Below, piece by piece: positions 1 through 6,849 of a stretch of DNA of 14,806 bases (position 1 is its first letter; every line of letters begins with the position of its first letter). The DNA lies in assembly GCA_040235505.1 (NCBI GenBank), contig JBECKW010000138.1, forward strand, positions 1-14,806. The letters run 5' to 3'. The notes beneath the pieces were generated by a model that saw nothing but the letters and a program-made list of their open reading frames with translations, had not been told where the DNA came from and did not search any database. A program made the position numbers and the translations under genes. Origin of the DNA: JBECKW01 sp040235505. GTDB lineage: Bacteria > Desulfobacterota > Desulfobacteria > Desulfobacterales > JAFDDL01.

Positions 1-483
1 TTCCTCGGAATGGGCGAAGTGGACCGGTACGGAAACATCAATGTGAGCAATCTGGGGAAACGGATTCCGGGTACCGGTGGTTTTGTGGACATCTCCCAGA
101 ATGCCAAGACCGTTGTATTTTGCGGAAAGTTCACAAACGGCGATATCAAGACGGAGGCAGAAGACGGGCAGCTTAAAATACTTCAGGACGGACACGTAAA
201 GAAATTCGTAGACAAGGTCCGACAGATCACCTTCAGTGGTGAATACGCGACCCGTAAGGGGCAGAAAGTTGTCTATGTGACCGAGCGCGCGGTCTTCAGA
301 CTGGAAAACAATAGACTTGTCTTAACAGAAATCGCGCCCGGCCTTAATCTGAAAGAAGACATTCTGGCTCAAATGGAGTTCGAGCCTGAAATTGCATGCG
401 ATCTGAAAACCATGGATGCAGCAATTTTCAAGCCGGAAAAAATGAGCCATAAGAACGAAAATATTTTCAGCCAGTTTAAATAA
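1..483 (+). CDS. Acyl-CoA transferase, family I (propionate CoA-transferase/YdiF-like), C-terminal fragment
   Basis: The reading frame is open from base 1 and ends at TAA 481-483, giving 160 visible residues; the gene starts before the window. The protein carries the C-terminal signature of fused alpha-beta acetate/propionate CoA-transferases. This comprises FLGMGEVDRYGNINVSNLG at the start, the stretch around QNAKTVVFCGKFT, the segment QITFSGEYA, and the closing VTERAVFRLE...LTEIAPGLNL...DILAQMEFEP. By family knowledge these enzymes move CoA between a short-chain acyl-CoA and a free acid through a glutamyl-CoA intermediate. The catalytic Glu lies upstream, so it cannot be checked here. The internal ATG at base 10 is not the real start, because homology continues to the window edge. 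The gene converges with the minus-strand lipoprotein gene. Family assignment is firm; the exact acyl substrate is unknown. Confidence 0.88.
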   Translation, partial: FLGMGEVDRYGNINVSNLGKRIPGTGGFVDISQNAKTVVFCGKFTNGDIKTEAEDGQLKILQDGHVKKFVDKVRQITFSGEYATRKGQKVVYVTERAVFRLENNRLVLTEIAPGLNLKEDILAQMEFEPEIACDLKTMDAAIFKPEKMSHKNENIFSQFK

Positions 484-567
484 TCCGCAAGTCGTCCTGC
501 TGTTAAAATAGCTTTTTTCATTATCAGGCTGAAGCCGCCGGCAATCAAATTCGGAAGGATCGGATGA
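484..567. other. Convergent intergenic gap, 84 bp
   Basis: This is a short spacer between two converging genes. It contains a T-run (GCTTTTTTC near 511-519), but I see no convincing GC-rich stem before it on either strand, so I do not call a terminator. Confidence 0.5.
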
Positions 568-2103
568 TCAGCTCCCGTAGCCGGTGATATCGCCCACCCA
601 TGTGATAAAGCCTTCGGGATCGGTGTTCACATTGTGTCCTTTGTCCCAGTCTTCCCCGGCATTCACATGGTCCTCGCCCAGGAGGTTTTCCGCGGCCGTG
701 GCCAGATCGACGATGATCATGGCCGAGGTGTCAGTGGCCACGGAGCCGTCGCGAATGTACCAGTATTGGGCCACGCCGGTGCTGTCGCTACCATTATCGA
801 TGCAATCCATGATGTAGTACATGGGATTCATCATGTTCACGACTGTCTGAAGATCGTCGGAGATGGTTTCGCTGGAATCCCCGGTGGTTTTCTGCAGACT
901 GAAATTGGTGAAATGCCTGGCGTCTGTGGTGGTGTCTCCGAACTCAACGACCTCTGCCGTTTCCGATGTGTTCACATTTGAGTAGGACGAAGAATCGAAG
1001 AAAGAATCGAATGCCGGTACGCCCTTACCCCTGGAGCTGATGTGGTTGAGATAATCGGAAAAAGTGAATGTGGCCGTCGAACCGTTCCAGGTGATCCAAC
1101 TGTTCGAACTCAGGTACGAGGACCGCGATGAGGACGACAGGGATTGAAGATAGGTGGTGGCCGACGGTTCCAGGTACTCGGTGAGAATATAGTCATCGAT
1201 ATTGCTGGAGGTGAGAATCCCGTAGTTGCTCTTTCCGGAGAGTGCCAGGCCATTCTGGTAGTCCTCGAAGAGCGACTTCAAATCGTTGGATATGGTTGCG
1301 TTTACGGAGCCGAGATCGCCGTACTCCCACTCATAGGCCATATCGGCGTGATCGAGATTCGTGATGGGGGACCAGGCGCCGACGGCATAAATGTTGTCGT
1401 CGGCATCGGCGGCGCCGAGGTCCTCCAGATATGAATCATACAGGGTGCTGTTCCCGGAGGCGCCCAGCAGCGTGGAGAGGGCACCACCGGCGCTGCCGCC
1501 TGAGGATACGATCAGGTCCGCGTCGCCGGGAAATGTTCCGGCATCGTAATTATAATGTATATAACGGACGGCGGCCTTCAGATCCACAATGGCGGCCGGG
1601 GCTTTACCATAATATCCGAGAGTGGATGAATAATTGTCCCGGCCACGGCATCCGACCGACACCACCACATAACCCGCGGCCAGGGCGTAACTTCCGTTGT
1701 CGCCCAGGCCTCCGGCCTGACTGGACATATATCCGCCGACGCCGATATTCAGAAGAATCGGGGCAGCCGTGGTGGAAACGCTGCTTCCGTCGATTTCGTA
1801 AGGAACATAGACATTCATGCTCTCATAATCGGAGTCCACAGGATTCGTAACATAGACAATGTCCTGATAGAGGTGATAGGTGACCGACCGATCACCGCCG
1901 GATGTGCTCACCGTTGTCGTCGCCGTAGTATAATCACTTGTCGGGAAGTCCAGAGAATATGTGGTGCTGTCAGTGGTGGTGCTCGATGTGCTGCTTGAAG
2001 TTCCGGTGTCGTCATTTCCGGAACTGCTCCCGCCGGAGCATCCCAAAGGCATCGTAAGCGCCATCAGAAGAATAAGGAATAAACAAATCGTATTTTTTTT
2101 CAT
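568..2103 (-). CDS. Tannase-like (subtype B) alpha/beta-hydrolase lipoprotein
   Basis: A 511-residue exported esterase-type protein. The N-terminus is a lipoprotein signal: KK, a hydrophobic stretch, then lipobox PLGC with Cys22 as the predicted lipidation site. A Ser/Thr-rich linker (about residues 23-50) follows. The catalytic domain shows a nucleophile elbow GGSAG at 202-206 (Ser204). Near the C-terminus are an Asp in the ATDTS motif (Asp458) and a His in WDKGH (His490). The 32-residue Asp-His spacing equals that of the Ser-Asp-His triad I recall for Lactobacillus plantarum tannase, and the GH-followed-by-GFITW ending is also similar. The family hydrolyses galloyl or related aromatic esters; substrate here is not provable. 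A good Shine-Dalgarno (GGAGG) sits 5-6 bases before the ATG. It lies downstream of the TonB receptor on the same strand, separated by a hairpin, so it is probably transcribed separately. A generic carboxylesterase/feruloyl esterase role is possible. Confidence 0.75.
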   Translation of the reverse strand: MKKNTICLFLILLMALTMPLGCSGGSSSGNDDTGTSSSTSSTTTDSTTYSLDFPTSDYTTATTTVSTSGGDRSVTYHLYQDIVYVTNPVDSDYESMNVYVPYEIDGSSVSTTAAPILLNIGVGGYMSSQAGGLGDNGSYALAAGYVVVSVGCRGRDNYSSTLGYYGKAPAAIVDLKAAVRYIHYNYDAGTFPGDADLIVSSGGSAGGALSTLLGASGNSTLYDSYLEDLGAADADDNIYAVGAWSPITNLDHADMAYEWEYGDLGSVNATISNDLKSLFEDYQNGLALSGKSNYGILTSSNIDDYILTEYLEPSATTYLQSLSSSSRSSYLSSNSWITWNGSTATFTFSDYLNHISSRGKGVPAFDSFFDSSSYSNVNTSETAEVVEFGDTTTDARHFTNFSLQKTTGDSSETISDDLQTVVNMMNPMYYIMDCIDNGSDSTGVAQYWYIRDGSVATDTSAMIIVDLATAAENLLGEDHVNAGEDWDKGHNVNTDPEGFITWVGDITGYGS

Positions 2104-2407
2104 AATACCTCCAGAGTTAAACAGTTATGACGGGGGACGGCCCATGATATATTAACAGGTGGTTTTTATGGCCGGTTTTTTAGAAGAAAATCAAAGGCCA
2201 TGGTTTGCACAGAACAGTCATTTCCCATTCAACTATTAGAACTATAGAAGAAAAAAAAGGTTACATTTATTCTCTTATTGAAATCGCAAAAAAATTTTTT
2301 ACCGGATCGGCATGGATAAGATGAAATCGAATGGTGTATAACAAGCTATCAGTAAACGGAAGGCCCCTGAAAAACAGGGGCCTTTACAGGTTAAGCAAAA
2401 ACTACTG
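2104..2407. other. Intergenic region between receptor and lipoprotein genes
   Basis: 304 bp, AT-rich, with no coding frame I can support. It holds the receptor's downstream hairpin (2360-2384), a symmetric A6T6 tract near 2286-2299, and the presumed promoter of the lipoprotein gene. On the minus strand a weak TTGATT/CATAAA pair with an 18-bp spacer lies around 2165-2194; this is too weak to call as a feature. Leader and Shine-Dalgarno of the lipoprotein gene occupy 2104-2115. Confidence 0.5.
2360..2384 (-). terminator. GC-rich hairpin downstream of the TonB receptor gene
   Basis: A perfect 10-bp stem, AAGGCCCCTG (2360-2369) pairing with CAGGGGCCTT (2375-2384), around an AAAAA loop. It lies 24 bases after the receptor stop codon on the minus strand. 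The downstream T-tract on that strand is poor (CCGTTT), so it may be a weak intrinsic terminator or a 3'-end stabilising hairpin rather than a strong stop. Confidence 0.65.
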
Positions 2408-4738
2408 TTAAAATTTAACCGACACCACCGCGCCGAAGGTCCTGGGATCACTGATCGACATATTACTATTCATAACCATGGTCTTGGCTGCATAATTCGT
2501 GGCGTTCTTGATGTAGGCGTTTAAGGCCCATACGCCCCCGGCAGGAGTGTATGTAATATTACCGTTGATCGTATAGTAGGATTCTTGGTAGTTCACCGGA
2601 TAGTCGCTGGGGAGATTCGTCAATGTATAATTTGTTTTGTACATGATATCGATGTGGGGAACCAGGGTGCCGAGAGCTCCCAGCTCAAAGTTGTGTTCGT
2701 ATCCGAAGTTCGCCGTTAACTTCGGTGAAAAGGATTTCGTCATTCCGACATAGCTCATTCCATCACCGGGCCAGTAATGACCGCCGCTTGCACTCTGAAG
2801 ATAGGCATGGATCGTTCCTTCGGTCCATTCTGAGTCCAGATAGGTAACAGAGAGATTCAGTTTGTCATTACCGGTTATCAGCCACTCTGTCGAAATATCG
2901 GCGCCGATGGTCCTGAAGCCCCCGGTCTGGTACTGGGACCAGTCGTCTTCATATCCTGCTGCGGCTGGTCCTCCGGGGGCATTTCCTCCCGACACAACCT
3001 TGTCTTCTCCATATATGCCGTTTCCATCCAGGTCAACGGGATTGCCGTCAGGATCCACGACTTCGCTCTCATTTACTCCGGTGGAATTACTCAAGCCGGA
3101 GGCCTGAATCTGGACATTTTTATAATCATAATAATATGCAGAGGCATTGAGCTGCAGCTTATTGTCAAAGAACCTGTTCTTGGCACCAATTGTGTACGTC
3201 TTATCCTTTTCAGGCTCCATACCTGTCCTCAGGGCATTCACACGATAACTGGTAGCGAAATTCGCATAAAGCATGGAGTTTTCTGCCAGATCGTATTCAA
3301 CGCCCAGTTTGTAGTCCGGGCTTTTATAGGCAGGGGCATTCGCGGTTCCGAACAGACCGCCGACACTTTGCGTCTTGTCCGAGCTGTACCGCAAGCCGAC
3401 ATTCCCACGGAACTTGTCCGTAAAGGGATAGGTGATGTTGCCGAAAACGGCCTTTGCCGTCTCGGAAACATCAAAATAGCTGGGACTGCTTCCGTTACCA
3501 TATGTGACATCCTGATAACTGCTGCTGTCGTAATAGTTCACACCCAATATCCATTTGAAAAAAAAGTCGTTCGGCGAGGTTATACGCGCCTCAAAACCCT
3601 TCTGCATACTTCTCATTTTAGTGTAGGCTGTATAGGTAGAGATCACCTGTCCGGTCACCGGGTCCGTCTGATTCATCACGCCCTGATCATTCGAAGTGGT
3701 TCTGTTGTAACTCGGCACAATTGATAAGGAGCCGATCCCCGAATTCCACTTGATATCACCACTGATGCCCTTCGTATACTGGGTGGCGCTATTGGGGGCC
3801 GTGGGGGGGCCGCCGGCTGCGGATTCACTTTCGGTCCACGGATCCGTCACTTTGCCGTCAGCGACCCATGCCGCGCTCGTTCCGGAACCCACCTGCGAAT
3901 ACCAATGCCCGTCCTGGGTGTCAAAGGGCTTAACCGTTCCGCCCATCAACCCCCCGTTGATCTTTCTTGTCCAATTGAGGGTTACGGTTGCCGAAAAGTC
4001 TTCACTGGGCTGGTAGAGTGTCTTGAGGCGCGCAGACTTTGTATCTTCTGCCGTCTGATCGGTACCGGTTACATAGGCGTCGCGCTTCTGCATCTGAATG
4101 GCAAGCCGCATGGCGAGCACGTCCTTTAAAATCGGTGCGTTGACCATGGCCTGTCCGGTCAAGAGATTATAATTGCCATATTCCAGGGATGCCGATGCCG
4201 CGTATTTATCGGTCTTGGGCGCGGCCGTCACCACGTTGACGATACCGCCGGGTGAATTGCTTGCGTACATGGTGCTCTGGGGGCCGTAGAGAACCTCAAC
4301 CCGTTCAATATCAAACAGGTTCTCTCCTGCGCTGCTCGATGAGTTGTAGGCCCCGTCTATATTTACAGCAACCGTCGGTGTGGACACATGAACATCATTG
4401 AGAAGTCCATCGGTTTCCGCGAGGCCCCGAACGGAGACCCGCATGCCGTCGGAGGAGTAGTTGATCATTACGTTTGAAAGGTTTGAAAGGATATCATCTA
4501 CATTCATTTTCCCGGTTTCGGCCAACTGTTCGCCGGTTATAACATTCATGGGGATAGCGACCTTCTGCTGATTTTCCGCTCTTTTCTGGGCCGTTACGGT
4601 GATTTCCTGCAGGGTGAATTCGTCGGTACTGTCTTTCTTCTTGGAACTGCTGTCCGCCGCATACAGCGACGACACGCCGGCAAGGAAAAAAATGATCCAT
4701 ACTGAAACTGCAAAGCAAAGAAACCGTTTTCTCTTCAT
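2408..4738 (-). CDS. TonB-dependent outer-membrane receptor
   Basis: A 776-residue protein of normal length for the family. It has a cleavable Sec signal (KRKR, hydrophobic core, SLYA-A at about 24-28). A TonB-box-like segment EITVTAQKR follows at 45-53. The N-terminal plug domain runs to about residue 172 and includes the typical stretch RVEVLYGPQSTMYAS then NSPGGIVNVVT (146-171). The rest is a beta-barrel rich in aromatic, alternating strands, ending in Phe (VVSVKF), the usual outer-membrane assembly signal. A Shine-Dalgarno AAAGGAGAG sits about 9 bases before the ATG. The family takes up siderophores, cobalamin, sugars or other bulky ligands using TonB energy; the ligand here cannot be named. 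An EF-hand-like loop lies at residues 569-579. The neighbouring tannase-like lipoprotein makes an aromatic ester or phenolic ligand conceivable (inference). Confidence 0.93.
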   Translation of the reverse strand: MKRKRFLCFAVSVWIIFFLAGVSSLYAADSSSKKKDSTDEFTLQEITVTAQKRAENQQKVAIPMNVITGEQLAETGKMNVDDILSNLSNVMINYSSDGMRVSVRGLAETDGLLNDVHVSTPTVAVNIDGAYNSSSSAGENLFDIERVEVLYGPQSTMYASNSPGGIVNVVTAAPKTDKYAASASLEYGNYNLLTGQAMVNAPILKDVLAMRLAIQMQKRDAYVTGTDQTAEDTKSARLKTLYQPSEDFSATVTLNWTRKINGGLMGGTVKPFDTQDGHWYSQVGSGTSAAWVADGKVTDPWTESESAAGGPPTAPNSATQYTKGISGDIKWNSGIGSLSIVPSYNRTTSNDQGVMNQTDPVTGQVISTYTAYTKMRSMQKGFEARITSPNDFFFKWILGVNYYDSSSYQDVTYGNGSSPSYFDVSETAKAVFGNITYPFTDKFRGNVGLRYSSDKTQSVGGLFGTANAPAYKSPDYKLGVEYDLAENSMLYANFATSYRVNALRTGMEPEKDKTYTIGAKNRFFDNKLQLNASAYYYDYKNVQIQASGLSNSTGVNESEVVDPDGNPVDLDGNGIYGEDKVVSGGNAPGGPAAAGYEDDWSQYQTGGFRTIGADISTEWLITGNDKLNLSVTYLDSEWTEGTIHAYLQSASGGHYWPGDGMSYVGMTKSFSPKLTANFGYEHNFELGALGTLVPHIDIMYKTNYTLTNLPSDYPVNYQESYYTINGNITYTPAGGVWALNAYIKNATNYAAKTMVMNSNMSISDPRTFGAVVSVKF

Positions 4739-5089
4739 AACTGTTCTCTCCTTTAAGCATGTAAATTAAAGTCATCGGCCGATTTGGTGCCGGCCCTCCT
4801 TGATTTCATACATCTTTTGAGACTGTTCGAATTTGGGCTTTAGGTGGAAAGAAAACCAACATTGCCGGAAGCGATACCTGAAGATAGGTTTCCGCAATAT
4901 GGCGGGATCAACTAATCACTATTTTCCCGGATCGTCTGTCGGCATTTGACAAACTCTCATGCAGAATTTTGGATATTGCATGCCGCTATATGACGACCTG
5001 AAGAAATTTGCAGGGGTAGTCGGAAGCAGATGGTTGTGTCGTTGGAGCTTTCGCTCCCGGTCCTCGGAAGATGGGGAAGACAGGCCGAA
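4739..5089. other. Intergenic region upstream of the TonB receptor gene
   Basis: 351 bp between two minus-strand genes, with no supportable gene; a short plus-strand frame near 4959-5174 is not protein-like. It must contain the receptor promoter and the 3' end of the regulator transcript. The receptor leader has a small GC stem, GGCCG (4777-4781) with CGGCC (4791-4795). A second hairpin with a GAAA loop is described separately. I see no convincing sigma-70 or sigma-54 promoter. Confidence 0.5.
5044..5057 (-). terminator. Small GAAA-tetraloop hairpin after the response-regulator gene
   Basis: On the minus strand GGAGC-GAAA-GCTCC forms a 5-bp stem capped by a GNRA-type loop, starting about 32 bases beyond the response-regulator stop codon. 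There is no T-tract after it, so it may be a transcript-end stabiliser or chance; terminator function is doubtful. Confidence 0.25.
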
Positions 5090-5719
5090 TCAGCTTATTT
5101 GGTTTTCGATGGCATACCGAATCAGATCGGCATTCGACCTGAATTTCAGTTTGTCAAATATTCTAGTTCGATAGCTTGTGATCGTGGTGCGGGCCAGGGA
5201 GAGTTCATAGGCCATCTCCTTGACCGATTTGCCCACCGCGATCATGGTAAAAATCTGGAATTCCCTTCTTGAGAGAAACTCGTGAGCGCGTCTTTCCGTC
5301 TCATTCGCGACTGAATCGGCTAGAATTTCCGCCAGATTGGGACTGACATATTTTCCCCTTGCCGCTATCTTCCGAATGGCCTGGATCAGATCTTTCGGAA
5401 CGCTCTCCTTGGCAAGATAGCCGGATGCTCCCTCTTTGAGGGTTCTGACCGCATAGTGATTCTCGGGGAGAAAACTGAGAATAAGAACGGGCAAATCCGG
5501 TTTCTGTCTTTTTATGCAGCGCAGTAGATCGAGGCCCTCGATATCCGGAAGCGCCAGCGCCTGGAGAACGACATCGTAACGGTGTTGAGCTAGAGCACGA
5601 AGGGCGTCTCTCCCGTTATCCGCCTCGCCTGCGACCTTGATATCCAATACAGGGGCAAGTACTTTCTTTATTCCCTCACGGAAGATGATGTGATCGTCTA
5701 CAATCAGAATCCTTATCAC
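5090..5719 (-). CDS. NarL/LuxR-family response regulator with degenerate receiver (phospho-Asp replaced by Ala)
   Basis: A 209-residue two-domain regulator. The receiver domain (1 to about 120) keeps the acidic pair Asp8-Asp9 (ILIVDDH), a switch Ser82 (LILS) and the conserved Lys104 (YLAKE). The phospho-acceptor position, normally Asp in VVLLDxxLP, reads VVLQALALP, with Ala54 encoded by GCG. The C-terminal LuxR-type helix-turn-helix (about 149-205) is intact, beginning LSRREFQIF and including VKEMAYEL and TTITSYRTRIFDKL. The start codon is GTG at 5719-5717, preceded by GGGGGA at good spacing; no in-frame ATG fits better. It lies 15 bp after the GntR-type gene and is probably co-transcribed with it. 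No histidine kinase is visible in the window. It likely binds DNA independently of canonical phosphorylation (inference). Confidence 0.9.
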   Translation of the reverse strand: MIRILIVDDHIIFREGIKKVLAPVLDIKVAGEADNGRDALRALAQHRYDVVLQALALPDIEGLDLLRCIKRQKPDLPVLILSFLPENHYAVRTLKEGASGYLAKESVPKDLIQAIRKIAARGKYVSPNLAEILADSVANETERRAHEFLSRREFQIFTMIAVGKSVKEMAYELSLARTTITSYRTRIFDKLKFRSNADLIRYAIENQIS

Positions 5720-5734
5720 GATGATGTCCCCCTT

Positions 5735-6421
5735 TTACTGTAGATCTATACTCTCGCCAACCGTGCCGTTTCCCGACAAGCAAGCGATGGTATAATGTCG
5801 ATCGCTCCGGATATGATTTCTGATTAATTCCACCCCCCCCAATACATCTTTGGATTTAATTTTTTCGAATAGTTGTCGATGTTCAACCGCGGCCGCCTTT
5901 ACACGCTCCAGATTATAGTCATTCAAATTCGCACGCAGGTAAAGATGCTGCATGTTGAGTTTCAAATGCCATTTTAGAACACTGTTATTGGCCATCTGTG
6001 CAATTTGCATATGAAACGCCTCATCCAGAAAAATTTTTTTCCGGTCATAATAGCTGGGCTGATAATTTTCATATGCCTGCATCTTTTGTTGAAGTTCGTC
6101 CAGGATCATGCCGTTGGACCTTGTAATCGCCTGCTCGATGGCGTACGTCTCAATGGCTTCACGAAACTCAAAGGTTTCCCATGCCTCGTCAGTCTCCATG
6201 GGTTTTACCGTAAAACCGCGTCTGGATTCCGAAATAACCAGTCCCAACTGTTCCAGCCGATTCAGCGCATTGATAATCGGGGTTCTGGACATATTGAGTC
6301 TTCGGGCCAGATCGTCGTAAATCAGTTTTTGGCCCGGTATCAGCTCCTGATTCAGTATCAGCTTTCTGATTCTGCGAAAGGCATCGTCGGTACGTGTATC
6401 GGATTCTTTCTTTATGACCAT
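5735..6421 (-). CDS. GntR-family transcriptional regulator, FCD (FadR-like) subfamily
   Basis: A 228-residue regulator. The N-terminal winged helix-turn-helix (about 10-75) has the GntR pattern IRKLILNQELIPGQKL, then YDDLARRLNMSRTPIINAL and LGLVISESRRGFTV. The all-helical C-terminal FCD ligand domain (about 80-215) retains the usual metal/ligand set: Asp133 and His137 (LDEAFHMQIA), His181 (EHRQLF) and His203 (RNHIRSD). FCD regulators typically bind small carboxylic acids such as lactate, pyruvate, gluconate or fatty acyl-CoA, and usually repress neighbouring catabolic genes. It is transcribed divergently from the dehydrogenase/oxidoreductase operon, so it is the best candidate for that operon's regulator (inference). 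A promoter with a perfect TTGACA -35 lies upstream at 6494-6521. The ATG start follows only a weak ribosome site (GGAA). Confidence 0.92.
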   Translation of the reverse strand: MVIKKESDTRTDDAFRRIRKLILNQELIPGQKLIYDDLARRLNMSRTPIINALNRLEQLGLVISESRRGFTVKPMETDEAWETFEFREAIETYAIEQAITRSNGMILDELQQKMQAYENYQPSYYDRKKIFLDEAFHMQIAQMANNSVLKWHLKLNMQHLYLRANLNDYNLERVKAAAVEHRQLFEKIKSKDVLGGVELIRNHIRSDRHYTIACLSGNGTVGESIDLQ

Positions 6422-6493
6422 CGTTCCAATTTCACTATGAATATTAATATGATTGGCATCTATATGTGTGCGGAGCTATTTTTTAGGTGCTAT

Positions 6494-6521
6494 ATTTAAT
6501 TAAAAAAAGTCTATTTGTCAA
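6494..6521 (-). promoter_or_regulatory. Putative sigma-70 promoter of the GntR/response-regulator pair
   Basis: On the minus strand a perfect -35 TTGACA (complement of 6516-6521) is followed after 16 bp by TTAAAT (complement of 6494-6499), a four-of-six match to the -10. It would give a leader of roughly 65 bases before the regulator start codon. The match is from sequence only. Confidence 0.45.
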
Positions 6522-6664
6522 GTACGATCATGGGGAACAGGGCGAGCCGTAAAAATATCATGTTGAGGGTTGTACGTTGGGCCGCCAAAATTTTTTTAGA
6601 TTCAAGGCATATATCTCCTCGAATCAATTTGGATACTATCCATGTAATTTTCAAGGGAAAATTA

Positions 6665-6693
6665 TTGACACTCCATAAATTAAGTGTTAGGCA
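6665..6693 (+). promoter_or_regulatory. Possible promoter for the dehydrogenase operon
   Basis: A perfect TTGACA at 6665-6670 faces the operon, but the hexamer 17 bp downstream (TAGGCA, 6688-6693) is a poor -10, so an activator or another promoter may be needed. The segment also contains ACACT-N10-AGTGT (6668-6687), an inverted repeat that could be an operator overlapping the spacer. Confidence 0.28.
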
Positions 6694-6814
6694 TTGCCGT
6701 ATCTGATCCCAAACTATCCGGAAGCATATCCTATTACGCAACAAGAATGAAAGGGTGAAAATCAGGGGCGCAAGCAATCTTAAGCATAAAAATTTAATTA
6801 AATAAAAAATTAAA

Positions 6815-6829
6815 TATGCTGCAGGCATA
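6815..6829 (+). promoter_or_regulatory. Dyad TATGC-N5-GCATA just upstream of the operon start
   Basis: A perfect 5-bp inverted repeat with a 5-bp spacer, ending 20 bases before the start codon of the first operon gene and just before its Shine-Dalgarno. Further GCATA copies lie at 6607, 6724 and 6784. It is a candidate operator for the adjacent regulators; binding is not shown. Confidence 0.35.
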
Positions 6830-6849
6830 CATGGCAATGGGGAGGTAAT

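Larger units (their letters stand above)
6422..6849. other. Divergent AT-rich regulatory region
   Basis: 428 bp between the divergently transcribed regulator and catabolic operon, clearly more AT-rich than the genes around it. It holds a plausible regulator promoter (6494-6521), a TTGACA on the other strand (6665-6670) with a poor -10, and five copies of the pentamer GCATA/TATGC between 6607 and 6829. Two of these copies form a dyad just before the operon start. A minus-strand 108-codon frame here is not protein-like. Confidence 0.7.

Noticed and set aside
2205..2215. Sigma-54-like GG...GC promoter element in the receptor-lipoprotein gap
   Set aside because: The spacing between GG and GC is one base short of the -24/-12 consensus, and the flanking bases do not fit.
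6511..6837. 108-codon minus-strand frame in the divergent region
   Set aside because: Hydrophobic, Leu/Ile/Phe-rich composition comes from AT-rich DNA; there is no family resemblance, and it overlaps the likely promoters.
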